Positions 34,978-44,117 of a stretch of 64,000 nucleotides of DNA are shown here, one piece after another. Below the pieces are notes generated by a model. That model searched no databases. It had not been told where the DNA came from and saw nothing but the letters and a program-made list of their open reading frames with translations. The DNA is from Metaruminococcus_A sp050943475 (GTDB lineage Bacteria; Bacillota; Clostridia; Oscillospirales; Ruminococcaceae). How positions within the stretch are numbered: the first letter of the stretch is position 1; each line of letters starts with the position of its first letter. The stretch spans positions 1-64,000 of the forward strand of contig JBMNPF010000011.1 in NCBI GenBank assembly GCA_050943475.1, read 5' to 3'. A program made the translations under genes and the position numbers.

Positions 34978-35604
34978 ATGAAACATGTTGTATTGACCGT
35001 TGGACGTATGTTCGGCAGCGGCGGCCGTGAAATCGGCAAAAAGGTCGCTGAAAAGTGCGGAATGGTGTACTATGATAAAGAGCTTCTCGAACTGGCGGCA
35101 AAGGAGAGCGGCATGAGCGTTGAAGTGCTCGAAAACATCGACGAGTCTGCGAGCAACAGCCTGTTGTACTCCCTTTCTACCGGAGCGCACCTCTTTGGCG
35201 GGCATTTCGCCCAGACGGCGGAGCCGCCATTGCACGACAAGCTCTATATTGCGCAGGCGAACATCATCAAGGAAATCGCCCAAAAAGAAAGCTGCGTCAT
35301 TGTCGGCCGTTGTGCCGACTACCTGCTCCGCAACATGGAGGAGTGTGTCAAAATCTTCATTTATGCACCGTCGGAGGTACGCATTAAACGTGTCACCGAG
35401 GTTTACGGCGCAAAAAATGAAAAGGAGGCGGGCGAGCAGATCCGCAAAATTGACAAACGCCGTTCCTCCTATTACAATTTCTATTCCGGTAAAAAGTGGG
35501 GAAGTATGGAGAATTACCACCTTTGTATTGACAGTTCTCTGCTCGGCATTGACGCCACTGCGGATATGATTGCTGAAATCGTCCGGCGCAAAGCTGCCGA
35601 ATAA
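34978..35604 (+). CDS. Cytidylate kinase-like P-loop protein
   Basis: 208 residues. Start at MKHVVLTVGRMFGSGG, with GGAGG 8 nt upstream. The atypical P-loop GRMFGSGGREIGKK, YYDKELLELAA, VGRCADYLL and a lid-like HRRSSYYNFYSGKKWG match the cytidylate kinase-like (Cmk2) family common in Clostridia, which is distinct from canonical Cmk. The true substrate is uncertain. It follows the alpha-galactosidase gene and ends at a strong terminator. Confidence 0.87.
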   Translation: MKHVVLTVGRMFGSGGREIGKKVAEKCGMVYYDKELLELAAKESGMSVEVLENIDESASNSLLYSLSTGAHLFGGHFAQTAEPPLHDKLYIAQANIIKEIAQKESCVIVGRCADYLLRNMEECVKIFIYAPSEVRIKRVTEVYGAKNEKEAGEQIRKIDKRRSSYYNFYSGKKWGSMENYHLCIDSSLLGIDATADMIAEIVRRKAAE

Positions 35605-35616
35605 ACCGTTGAATAA

Positions 35617-35654
35617 CAAAAATGCGGGGCGTGAAAACGTCCCGCATTTTTTAT
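35617..35654 (+). terminator. Intrinsic terminator
   Basis: AAAATGCGGGGCGT pairs with ACGTCCCGCATTTT (G-U included) around GAAA, followed by TTTTATT. Confidence 0.88.
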
Positions 35655-35848
35655 TATCAGCATCTGTCTATTTTACACAGCCTTTCGCTGTGGACGGTGA
35701 AAAATTAGCTCTGCTGGCTTCCGGCGCCTGTATGTTTTTCTATAAAGCGTTGCAGGATGTCTCTGCTTCTCGGGGTTTGCAAAGACCTGCTGTGAGTGGT
35801 TTTTGTGCAATGGAAAATTTCAGCGCTGTATCTTGTGCATTTCATCTC

Positions 35849-35877
35849 TTGTGCCGCCTTGGTAAATTCGTTATAAT
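35849..35877 (+). promoter_or_regulatory. Promoter with long leader for the exporter operon
   Basis: TTGTGC, 17-bp spacer, TATAAT. The predicted start near 35884 gives a ~285-nt untranslated leader before the ABC exporter gene. The leader contains a CTGCGG (~36018) / CCGCAG (~36082) stem and GC-rich hairpins, but I match no known riboswitch. The preceding DNA (35655-35848) holds nothing recognised. Confidence 0.55.
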
Positions 35878-36167
35878 GGTACAAAACGGCAATGTTCAGG
35901 CACTTGCTGCCGGAGAGAACAGCGGGTACCAAATAGACCAAAAAGGAAAGCGCGGTTTTGTTGGGGAACAAGACGGCACAGCCTTTGTCCCTGTATATGG
36001 AGAATGGTTTCATTCGCTGCGGAAAGCGGTGTGGCTGCAAATGCCGCCTGCCGGACAAGCAGCGGAGTGAGCCGCAGAATCCGTTCAGCCCGGAAATTGC
36101 TGCATAGCAGACCAGAACCCGAACCAACGTCCAAATTTGAATTACAGCACAATCGGAGGAGAATTTT

Positions 36168-37892
36168 ATGCGCTATGCGTTTCGTTTGCTCAAGTTTACC
36201 AAAAAATACACGTACCTTCTTGTTCTGACCGGCATTTCCATCATCGGGGTTACCGCAGTCAACCTGTATGTCCCCTGGTGCATCCGGGATGTCACCGCCA
36301 TTCTCACGGGCGGCGGCCCGGATATGCTCGCATCCATTTATCACATTGCCTGGATGCTTGGGCTTGCTTATGTTGGCAAGGTGTTCCTGCGTTTCTGCCA
36401 GTCTTACCTGAGCCATGTCGCGTCCTGGAACGTCGTCGCGCAGCTTCGTACCGAGGTTTACGCCCACCTGCAAAAGCTGTCACTTTCCTATTACAGCGAC
36501 AAGCAGACCGGCCAGCTCATGTCCCGTGTGATGAATGACACCGCCCTGCTCGAGCAGATGGTCGCCCACTCCATTCCGGATGTGGCCTCCAACATCTTCA
36601 TCCTCATTGGCGTTACAACCCTGCTCATGACCATCAACTGGCAGCTTGCCCTGCTGGTGCTTATCCCCATCCCGCTGATTTTTGTGTTAACCTATTGGTT
36701 TTCCGCCCGTGTCCGGCCCTACTTCCGCAAAGCGGCGCAGGATATTGCGGATTTAAACGCTGCCTTGCAGGACAATCTCTCTGGCATCCGGGAGATTCAG
36801 GCCTTCAACCAGCAGGTGCCGGAGCGCAACAAAATTGAGACAAAGGCACGGAAGCACGCCAAATCCATTCTGCATGCCTTGTTTATGAGTGCTATTTTCC
36901 ATCCGTCGGTCGAGTTCTGCGCGTCCGTGGGCACCGTCATTGTCATTGCGGTGGGCGGCACCATTGCGGTAAACGGCGGTATGTCCACAGCGGATGTTGT
37001 CGGCTTTATCGCGTATCTTTCCATGTTCTATGCGCCGATTGAGGTGCTCGCCCGCGTCGCTGAGGATTTTCAGAACGCAATGGCTGGCTCCGAGCGCATT
37101 TTCGAGGTATTGGATACCGAGCCGGATATTGTCGACAAACCCGGCGCGCGCAAACTGAAAGCCTGTAAAGGCAGCATCGCCTTTGAGGATGTCTGCTTCT
37201 CCTATGATGAAGACACCAAAATCCTGGATCACGTTTCCTTTGAGGTCAAAGCCGGGCAGATGCTCGCCATCGTCGGCCCTACCGGGGTCGGTAAAACGAC
37301 CACCATCAATCTGCTCGCCCGGTTTTACGAACCGGAGGAGGGCGCCATCCTGATCGACGGCCAAAGCATTTCGGATTTGACCATCGACTCGCTACGCGAC
37401 CATATGAGTATTGTCTTGCAGGATGTTTTCCTCTTCAACGGCACCATTGCTGAAAACATTGCATACGGGTTTAAAAACGCCACCTCGGAACAGATTGTCG
37501 AGGCTGCAAAAATTGCCCGTATCCATGAATTTATAGAGGCTCTCCCGGAAGGATATAACACCTACATCGGTGAACGCGGCGTGCGGCTGTCCGGCGGGCA
37601 GAAGCAGCGCATTTCCATTGCCCGTGCTGTCCTGCGCAACACCGAAATTTTAATTCTTGATGAAGCCACCGCCGCCGTCGATATGGAGACCGAGGCGGAA
37701 ATCCAGGCGGCTATCCAGAACCTGGTCGGCACCCGGACGGTCATCGTCATTGCGCACCGGCTTTCCACCGTGCGCCGGGCCGACAAAATCATCGTCCTCA
37801 ATGAAGGGGTTATTGCCGAATCCGGCACCCATGAGGAACTGCTCGCAAAACACGGGATTTACGCACATCTGTGCGAGTCAAACCTAAAATAA
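36168..37892 (+). CDS. ABC transporter, fused permease and ATPase (exporter half)
   Basis: 574 residues, CGGAGGAG before the ATG. Six-helix exporter domain (~15-310) then ATPase with Walker A GPTGVGKTT, signature LSGGQ, Walker B ILILDEATAAVD and H-loop IAHRLSTV. Homodimer or lipid/drug exporter; substrate unknown. First gene of an operon with a Gfo/Idh/MocA oxidoreductase (16 nt downstream) and a polysaccharide deacetylase, which hints at a glycan or glycolipid-related substrate (inference). Confidence 0.92.
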   Translation: MRYAFRLLKFTKKYTYLLVLTGISIIGVTAVNLYVPWCIRDVTAILTGGGPDMLASIYHIAWMLGLAYVGKVFLRFCQSYLSHVASWNVVAQLRTEVYAHLQKLSLSYYSDKQTGQLMSRVMNDTALLEQMVAHSIPDVASNIFILIGVTTLLMTINWQLALLVLIPIPLIFVLTYWFSARVRPYFRKAAQDIADLNAALQDNLSGIREIQAFNQQVPERNKIETKARKHAKSILHALFMSAIFHPSVEFCASVGTVIVIAVGGTIAVNGGMSTADVVGFIAYLSMFYAPIEVLARVAEDFQNAMAGSERIFEVLDTEPDIVDKPGARKLKACKGSIAFEDVCFSYDEDTKILDHVSFEVKAGQMLAIVGPTGVGKTTTINLLARFYEPEEGAILIDGQSISDLTIDSLRDHMSIVLQDVFLFNGTIAENIAYGFKNATSEQIVEAAKIARIHEFIEALPEGYNTYIGERGVRLSGGQKQRISIARAVLRNTEILILDEATAAVDMETEAEIQAAIQNLVGTRTVIVIAHRLSTVRRADKIIVLNEGVIAESGTHEELLAKHGIYAHLCESNLK

Positions 37893-37908
37893 CGAACGGA
37901 GGAATTGT

Positions 37909-39018
37909 ATGGCTGTAAAAAAAGTAGCAGTAATCGGCCTGGGCGATATCAGCGGTATCTACCTGAAAAACATCGCGCGGGTTTTTCAAAACATTGAACT
38001 GTATGGGGTCTGCACCCATCGCGTGGAGCGCGCTCGCGAGGTCGCGGCGGAGTATGGCGCTTCCAAGGTTTATGAAACCATGGAACAGGCGTTTGCTGAC
38101 CCGGAGGTTGACATTGTCGTCAACCTCACCCGCCCGATGGAGCATTTTGACGTCACCATGAAAGCGCTGGAAGCGGGCAAGCATGTCTACACCGAAAAAC
38201 CGCTTGGCGCGACGCTGGAGGAGGGACGCAAAATCCGGGATCTTGCCGCTTCCAAAGGCTTAAAGGTCGCCGGCGCGCCGGATACTTTCCTCGGCGGCGG
38301 ATTGCAGACCTGCCGCAAGCTCATCGACGACGGATTCATCGGCACTCCACTTGGCGCGTCCGCGTTCATGACCTGCCGCGGGCATGAGCGGTGGCATCCC
38401 AACCCGGAGTTTTACTACAAAAAGGGCGGCGGCCCCATGATGGACATCGGCCCTTATTACCTCACGGCGATGGTCAGCCTGCTCGGCGGCATCGACACCG
38501 TCTCCGGCATGTCCAAAGCGTCTTTCCCAACCCGTACCATCACCAGCCAGCCAAAGTATGGAACCACCATTGAAGTCGAAGCACCGACCTACCAGACTGG
38601 CCTCATGCGTTTTGCTTCCGGGGTGATCGGCACCATTTTTGTAACCTTTGACGTTTACGCCTCTGAAACCCCGCGCATTGAAATCTACGGCTCAGAGGGC
38701 ACCCTCTCGGTTCCCGATCCCAATACTTTTGGCGGCCCGGTTCGGCTGTTCCGCCCCGGCAGCGGTGAGTTTATGGAGATTCCGCTCACCCACGGCTACG
38801 CGGAAAACAGCCGCGGTATCGGTGTTGCGGATTTGGCAAACGCCATTCGGGACAACCGCGCGCCGCGCGCCGGCGTCGATTTGATGTACCACGTCCTCGA
38901 AGCCTTTGACGCGTTCGAGCGCAGCGACGCGGCGGGCGCCCACATCAAGCTGGAGTCCACCGTCGAACGTCCGGCGCCGCTGACTTTCAGCGAACTTACC
39001 GGTGTTTTGGACGACTAA
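37909..39018 (+). CDS. Gfo/Idh/MocA-family oxidoreductase
   Basis: 369 residues, GGAGG before the ATG. N-terminal Rossmann fold VAVIGLGDISGIYLKNI, the EKPLGATLEEG motif with the conserved Lys, and a C-terminal alpha/beta substrate domain (~130-330) with MMDIGPYYLTA. The family oxidises or reduces sugars and inositols with NAD(P). Middle gene of the exporter/deacetylase operon; substrate unknown. Confidence 0.92.
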   Translation: MAVKKVAVIGLGDISGIYLKNIARVFQNIELYGVCTHRVERAREVAAEYGASKVYETMEQAFADPEVDIVVNLTRPMEHFDVTMKALEAGKHVYTEKPLGATLEEGRKIRDLAASKGLKVAGAPDTFLGGGLQTCRKLIDDGFIGTPLGASAFMTCRGHERWHPNPEFYYKKGGGPMMDIGPYYLTAMVSLLGGIDTVSGMSKASFPTRTITSQPKYGTTIEVEAPTYQTGLMRFASGVIGTIFVTFDVYASETPRIEIYGSEGTLSVPDPNTFGGPVRLFRPGSGEFMEIPLTHGYAENSRGIGVADLANAIRDNRAPRAGVDLMYHVLEAFDAFERSDAAGAHIKLESTVERPAPLTFSELTGVLDD

Positions 39019-39028
39019 GGAGGCGCTT

Positions 39029-39874
39029 ATGAACCGCATTTATATGCGCTTTCCGGGCGGTAAACCCAAAGCCCTCACCCTGAGCTATGACGATGGGGTG
39101 GAGCAGGACATCCGTCTGATGGAGCTTTTGGAACAGTATCAGGTCAAAGCAACCTTCAACCTCAATTCCGGCCTTTACGCGCCGGAGAGTACCGTTTATC
39201 CCGCAGGCACCATTCACCGCCGCATGGATAAGCGGCGGGTGTCTGCTCTTTACCGCAATCCGCTTGCCGAAGTTGCGGTGCATACCTCCACCCACCCGTT
39301 TCTGGACAAACTTCCGACCGCCCTTGCCATGGAAGAAATCCTCCGGGACCGCCGCACGCTGGAACAGCAGTTTGGCGTTCTGGTGCGCGGCAGCGCGTAT
39401 CCTTACGGAACGTATAACGACGAGGTCGTTGAACTTCTCCGCCTCGCAGGCATTGTTTACGCGCGCACTGTCCATTCCCACCACAGTTTCGCGCTGCCAA
39501 AGGATTGGCTGCGGCTTGGGGCCACCTGCCACCATGACGATCCCCAGCTCATGCCGCTCGCGCGGAAATTTGTGGAAGAGGTTCCGGAGCGGGATTCCTG
39601 GCTTTACTACCTCTGGGGCCACAGCTATGAATTTGAGCAGCATGACAATTGGCAGGTCATTGAGGAATTCCTCGCCTTTGTCTCTGGCCGGAAAGATGTC
39701 TGGTACGCTACCAACCTTGAAATTTACGATTATATGCAGGCGTATGAACGCCTTGCTTTTTCTGCGGATGGCCTTACCGTCCACAATCCGTCCAGCGTTC
39801 CGGTCTGGTGCCAGTGCGATGATGTTGTGCGGAATATCCCGGCAGGGGAGACAATTAAAATTACAGAAGGCTAA
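39029..39874 (+). CDS. Polysaccharide deacetylase (NodB-like, CE4)
   Basis: 281 residues, AAGGAGG 5 nt before the chosen ATG. Motif 1 TLSYDDGVEQD carries the metal-binding Asp pair, and HTSTHPF provides the His-x-x-x-His metal ligands. RGSAYPYGTY resembles motif 3. No signal peptide, unlike envelope-acting members, so it may act on a cytosolic or small substrate. Last gene of the operon, 10 nt after the oxidoreductase. Confidence 0.88.
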   Translation: MNRIYMRFPGGKPKALTLSYDDGVEQDIRLMELLEQYQVKATFNLNSGLYAPESTVYPAGTIHRRMDKRRVSALYRNPLAEVAVHTSTHPFLDKLPTALAMEEILRDRRTLEQQFGVLVRGSAYPYGTYNDEVVELLRLAGIVYARTVHSHHSFALPKDWLRLGATCHHDDPQLMPLARKFVEEVPERDSWLYYLWGHSYEFEQHDNWQVIEEFLAFVSGRKDVWYATNLEIYDYMQAYERLAFSADGLTVHNPSSVPVWCQCDDVVRNIPAGETIKITEG

Positions 39875-40011
39875 AGCGGTGCCGCTTTCAGGCATAGACG
39901 CGCTGTTGGGACATGCTTTGAAAGCTCTTGAAAAAACATCTGTTCATTGCTTGAAACTTGGTTTGAAAGTAGTGGATGTACCGTTTGCTTGCATGTTTGA
40001 TGGCAACAAAC

Positions 40012-40049
40012 AAAAAGCTGGCTGAGATTTTCTCAGCCAGCTTTTTTAT
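40012..40049. terminator. Bidirectional intrinsic terminator
   Basis: AAAAAGCTGGCTGAGA and TCTCAGCCAGCTTTTTT form a long stem. Shared by the deacetylase operon and the convergent surface-protein gene. Confidence 0.88.
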
Positions 40050-40059
40050 ATTGGTATGC

Positions 40060-41598
40060 TTATCGCTTAAAGGCTTTTTTTTTACTGCACAGCACTGCGC
40101 CAACAATACTTGCCGCAGCCAACCAGCCCCACTGTATTGGGCTGCTGTCGCCGGTTTGAGGGCTTTCTGTTTCCAATTCGTTCGGCTTATCCGTGGGTAT
40201 CGGTTCAGGCTCTACGTTTGGAGCTGCCATACCGCATACACTGCATGTTCCATTCTCATAAGTATGTGCTGTCTTGGCAATGGATTTGCCTTTCTCAACG
40301 ATTTTACCGCAGGTTGTGCATACCTTGTCGCCGGTATACCCCGTTTCGGTGCAGGTGGCGGTTTTTATGCCTTGAATGTTGGTTTCGCCATGACCGGTTG
40401 CAGGAATAATGGTATCTTCAAGAAGAATTTCTTCCGTCAATGCTTCGTTTTTAAAATAAGCGTTTAATTCAGGGCAGTACCAGTATGCAATGTTTCCGTT
40501 TTCGGTACAGGTTGCCGCCTTGGCCGCAGTCTTTACTTTGGTCAGTTCTTTCCACCTGCCGGTAAGCGTCTCGTTCCCTCTAAGCGTATATGTTTGATTC
40601 GCTGCAATCGGGCGGCCGTTGCCGTTATCCCAGCCCAAAAAGAGGTATCCGCTGCGGTCGATGGAGGGAAGCGTAATGCTTCCTTCCGTGTTTGCGGCAA
40701 ACTGGACGGATTTTCCGGAACCGTCGTTATAAACCAGCGTCGCTATGTAGGAGCTGCCGCCCGAGGAGGGAGTATCCACAGCTGTAATTATAGTGTTGGA
40801 GTCCGCGTTTTTTATAGCATCCTGAAAGGTTTCATGGTAGGTGTAGGTTCCAGCGCTGTTGCTCTCAAATTTCAGTTCTTCAGCAACATATTCTTTCGCA
40901 GAGCAGTCAAATGTTCCGCCACTAATAACAGGATCACCATAATTTATACCGGCAGCCTCCAGTACAAGCGGTTTCCCGTTTGTATGGAATGTTCCGCCTG
41001 TAATATTAAGCGTAGCGCCGGAGTCAAAATGGTTGTCTGCATTGTTGTCCACCATACCCAGTACGGCGTTTCCGTTTGTTTGAAATGTTCCGCTTTCAAT
41101 TTTTACCTGTCCGCCGTTGTCACACCATACAGCATAATAGCTGCTGCCGGTAATATCCACATTTCTTAACACAACATTCAAGGAGTTATACACGTTAATA
41201 CCGCCGATTGCCGTAATATTCTGAACCAAAACGTTACTGGTGGGTCCGTCGCCAATAAACAGCGCATACGCTCCACCGTTGCTGTCAAAAGTTCCGTTTT
41301 GAATGGTAAAATTTGAACCCTCATAAATGAGAGCAAAGTTATTTGCTGTAATTTTATTTCCGCCCAAATCAATTGTGCGCCCGCTCAAGTCCAAAATCTG
41401 TCCTGCGCCTGCCGGTATATCGGTTAAATCTATATCTGCTGTAATGTTTATAGTAGTAACGGTGGCATCGCCCAACGCATCCAGAAATTCTTTTTTTGTA
41501 TCTACATATGCTGAATTGTCCGCTGCAAAGATCACCGTAGGGAGCAGTGTCAGCAGCATAATTGCCGTGAGAAACATGGTAATCCATTTCTTTTTCAT
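40060..41598 (-). CDS. Sortase-anchored surface protein with beta-helix and SPQTG signal
   Basis: 512 residues. A signal peptide (MKKKWITMFLTAIMLLTLLPTVIFA) is followed by right-handed beta-helix-like repeats (~50-240: NGTFDSNGG, SGTFQTNGN, GGTFHTNGK). One InlB/Flg_new-type repeat follows (SGYLFLGWDNGN ... LTGRWKE, ~310-350), then CxxC-containing repeats (ATCTETGYTGDKVCTTCGK; GTCSVCG). A Pro/Glu linker leads to SPQTGDSSP, a hydrophobic segment WGWLAAASIVGAVLC and a basic tail KKKAFKR. SPQTG fits the (S/P)PXTG motif of clostridial sortases. It should be displayed on the wall, perhaps as adhesin. No sortase gene is in the window. Confidence 0.88.
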   Translation of the reverse strand: MKKKWITMFLTAIMLLTLLPTVIFAADNSAYVDTKKEFLDALGDATVTTINITADIDLTDIPAGAGQILDLSGRTIDLGGNKITANNFALIYEGSNFTIQNGTFDSNGGAYALFIGDGPTSNVLVQNITAIGGINVYNSLNVVLRNVDITGSSYYAVWCDNGGQVKIESGTFQTNGNAVLGMVDNNADNHFDSGATLNITGGTFHTNGKPLVLEAAGINYGDPVISGGTFDCSAKEYVAEELKFESNSAGTYTYHETFQDAIKNADSNTIITAVDTPSSGGSSYIATLVYNDGSGKSVQFAANTEGSITLPSIDRSGYLFLGWDNGNGRPIAANQTYTLRGNETLTGRWKELTKVKTAAKAATCTENGNIAYWYCPELNAYFKNEALTEEILLEDTIIPATGHGETNIQGIKTATCTETGYTGDKVCTTCGKIVEKGKSIAKTAHTYENGTCSVCGMAAPNVEPEPIPTDKPNELETESPQTGDSSPIQWGWLAAASIVGAVLCSKKKAFKR

Positions 41599-41707
41599 AA
41601 GTGAAACCCTCCTTTAAATTATGCTCCATAACATGGTGCACTTCTCTGAGAAATGGCAGGCTCAATCTCGGCGAGCCTATTCCTGAAGATTACGTGTTTC
41701 TAATGAA

Positions 41708-41736
41708 ATAATACATTTTTTGGGGGTTGTTTGCAA
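41708..41736 (-). promoter_or_regulatory. Promoter of the surface-protein gene
   Basis: On the minus strand TTGCAA, 17-bp spacer, TATTAT. It gives a ~100-nt leader with a GGCTC/GAGCC hairpin (41670-41688). The leader does not match c-di-GMP-I or -II riboswitches as far as I can judge. DNA at 41737-41965 shows nothing. Confidence 0.6.
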
Positions 41737-41965
41737 TAAATTTCACCAATATTTTACGTTCTTTTATAGATTTCTCTGTTTGTACTGGTTGTCTTTGGCT
41801 ATATTAACCGTAAATGGCATAGGGTACAAACAATGGGCTTTCGGTTTCCAAGTTCAGAAAGGAAAAGCTGTTCTCCGTTAAATTTTTCTCGAAAAATGAA
41901 GGGAACTGTTTTTAAAATCTGAACAGCAGAACAAGAAAAGACGCTGAGCATAAAAAGACAAACCT

Positions 41966-42008
41966 ATAAAAACACAGGTTGTGGAACACTCCGCAACCTG
42001 TGTTTAAC
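41966..42008 (-). terminator. Intrinsic terminator of the CDF gene
   Basis: On the minus strand AAACACAGGTTGCGG pairs with CCACAACCTGTGTTT, followed by TTTATAGG. Confidence 0.75.
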
Positions 42009-42090
42009 TTTGTGCCAAAATATGTTTGGCTGTTTTCTTTCAAAAAAAACATGGTGCTTTTCCGGCTTTGAAGGATGGAAAAATCCATTG

Positions 42091-43269
42091 TCAATTCGTT
42101 GTCGAAGTGTAGCTTCGGTCTACTGTGATGACAGTGTAATAATTTCGGTTTAACTTTTTCACTTCCCGGTCGATTCGCTCCCGCAGTTCCGGATCGGTCA
42201 AACGGTACGCCGGCGGAACCGCCACGTCGAAGATGAGGTTGCTGTGGGTTGCGCCGGATACAAACCGGAAATCGTGCATGGAAAGCTCGGGCCCGATTTC
42301 TGCTACAATATCTGAAACCGCTGCACGCAGCTCGTTGGTCAATGCGTCGTCCACCACCACCGGATCAAGATGAATGACCAGATGGATGTTCAGCTCAGTG
42401 TTGAACTCCCGTTCAATGTTGTCAATAAGGTCATGACTCTCCATAATGTCGTCGGTATTGGGAACCTCAACATGGACCGATGCAAAACACTGGTCCGGCC
42501 CGTAATTGTGCACCACCAGGTCATGATAACCCATTACACCGTCGTAGCTTTTGAGCTTATCGCCGATTTCACACACCAGATCACTGTCCGGTGCGCAGCC
42601 GAGCAGAGGGTTGAGGGTTTCAATAATGGACCGAATGCCGGAATAAATGATGAATCCCGCCACCAATACGCCCATGTAGGCATCGATCTGCCAGCCGGTA
42701 AAGTGCGCCACCAGCAGAGAGAGCAGAACCGCGGCGGTGGTAAATACATCGTTGAGACTGTCGGTTGCGGTCGCCTCCAGCGCCCCGGAGTGAATCCGTT
42801 TGGCAACGGTTTTGTAAAACCGCCCCTGCCATAATTTGAGCAGGATAGACGCCGCCAGCACTACAACGGTGATGACACTGAACTGCACCGGCTCCGGCTC
42901 CCATATTTTCTGGAACGAGGTCAGAAAAAGCTGAAACCCTAAAAATAGGATGACAATCGAGACAATAAATCCTGAAATGTATTCGCTCCGCGCATGCCCG
43001 TAAGGATGCTGCTCATCCGCGGGCTTGGCAGACATCTTAAAACCGATGAGGGTGATGAGCGACGAGCTGGAATCCGAAAGGTTGTTGACAGCGTCCGCAA
43101 TAATGGCAATGCTGCCGAAAAGAAAACCAACCGCAACCTTCATTCCAAACAGCAGCAGGTTTGTCAAAATCCCAGTCAGGCTTGCCACCTTGCCAAAGCG
43201 CTGGCGCATTGCCGCGTCCGGCGAGCCGCCGTTGTCTTTTGCAAACCAGCGCAGAATCAGCCCGGTCAT
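42091..43269 (-). CDS. Cation diffusion facilitator (CDF) family transporter
   Basis: 392 residues, AAGGAGTG before the ATG. Six transmembrane helices with the CDF metal site in IIADAVNNLSDSSSSL (D-x-x-x-D, helix 2) and ALEATATDSLNDVFTTAAV (helix 5). A cytoplasmic ferredoxin-like C-terminal domain carries HDLVVHNYGPDQCFASVHVEV and a further ~80-residue extension. It exports divalent cations such as Zn2+, Mn2+ or Fe2+ by proton exchange; specificity not assignable. Confidence 0.93.
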   Translation of the reverse strand: MTGLILRWFAKDNGGSPDAAMRQRFGKVASLTGILTNLLLFGMKVAVGFLFGSIAIIADAVNNLSDSSSSLITLIGFKMSAKPADEQHPYGHARSEYISGFIVSIVILFLGFQLFLTSFQKIWEPEPVQFSVITVVVLAASILLKLWQGRFYKTVAKRIHSGALEATATDSLNDVFTTAAVLLSLLVAHFTGWQIDAYMGVLVAGFIIYSGIRSIIETLNPLLGCAPDSDLVCEIGDKLKSYDGVMGYHDLVVHNYGPDQCFASVHVEVPNTDDIMESHDLIDNIEREFNTELNIHLVIHLDPVVVDDALTNELRAAVSDIVAEIGPELSMHDFRFVSGATHSNLIFDVAVPPAYRLTDPELRERIDREVKKLNRNYYTVITVDRSYTSTTN

Positions 43270-43347
43270 ACAACCACTCCTTTTTGATTTTCTTCTTAGA
43301 ATACTATAATTTTACAATTTGATCAAGACCTGTACCCATTTGCGCGG

Positions 43348-43375
43348 TTGAAATTTGTCTAGAATGAGGTATAAT
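43348..43375 (+). promoter_or_regulatory. Promoter of the MacB-like ABC operon
   Basis: TTGAAA, 16-bp spacer, TATAAT, 37 nt before the ATG at 43412. Confidence 0.65.
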
Positions 43376-43411
43376 AATTTTATCGCGAATTGTATCAAAG
43401 GAGGTACGCGG

Positions 43412-44116
43412 ATGGGCAGCTTTGTAGACTTTCAGGATGTTTATAAACGCTATCACGTCGGTGATGTTGACATCACTGCGTCCAACGGCGTCACATTTCA
43501 AATAGAAAAAGGGGAGTTTGCGGTCATTGTCGGCGCCAGCGGCGCGGGCAAGACCACGGTGCTCAACCTGCTCGGCGGTATGGATACCTGTGACGAAGGC
43601 CATATCTGGGTAGATGGGAACGACATTGCCGGCTACAATCAGAAGCAGCGCACCACCTACCGGCGGTATGACATTGGCTTTGTCTTTCAGTTTTACAACC
43701 TTGTGCAGAACCTCACGGCAAAGGAGAATGTCGAGCTTGCCACCCAAATCTGCCATGATGCGCTCGACGTGGAGCAAACCCTTGCCGAGGTCGGCCTTGC
43801 CGAGCGGATGAACAACTTTCCGTCGCAGCTCTCCGGCGGCGAGCAGCAGCGCGTCTCGATTGCGCGCGCCCTTGCCAAAAATCCAAAACTTCTGCTCTGC
43901 GACGAACCCACCGGCGCGCTTGACTACAATACCGGAAAAACCATATTAAAGCTTTTGCAGGATACCTGCCGCAAAAACGGCATGACCGTCATTGTTGTCA
44001 CCCACAACTCCGCGCTGATGCCAATGGCCGACCGTGTCATCCGTATGAAAAACAGCAGGGTGCAGGAGATTATACGCAACGAACACCCTGTCGATATTGA
44101 AGAGATTGAGTGGTAA
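43412..44116 (+). CDS. ABC transporter ATPase of the MacB/LolD/FtsE type
   Basis: 234 residues. Start at MGSFVDFQDVYKRY behind AAAGGAGG. Walker A GASGAGKTT (~40), Q-loop, signature LSGGEQQRVSIARAL (~138), Walker B LLLCDEPTGALD, and H-loop VVTHN. This subgroup always pairs with FtsX-like permeases and usually drives mechanotransmission or extraction of lipids, peptides or antimicrobials rather than classic transport. The permease gene begins 1 nt after its stop codon. Confidence 0.93.
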   Translation: MGSFVDFQDVYKRYHVGDVDITASNGVTFQIEKGEFAVIVGASGAGKTTVLNLLGGMDTCDEGHIWVDGNDIAGYNQKQRTTYRRYDIGFVFQFYNLVQNLTAKENVELATQICHDALDVEQTLAEVGLAERMNNFPSQLSGGEQQRVSIARALAKNPKLLLCDEPTGALDYNTGKTILKLLQDTCRKNGMTVIVVTHNSALMPMADRVIRMKNSRVQEIIRNEHPVDIEEIEW

Positions 44117-44117
44117 T

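Noticed and set aside
38996..39895. 299-codon minus-strand frame opposite the deacetylase
   Set aside because: Antisense to a gene with NodB motifs and a strong ribosome-binding site.
41599..41707. Leader of the surface-protein gene as a c-di-GMP riboswitch
   Set aside because: Surface proteins in C. difficile use these, but neither the class I GCAAA-type core nor the class II pattern is readable here.
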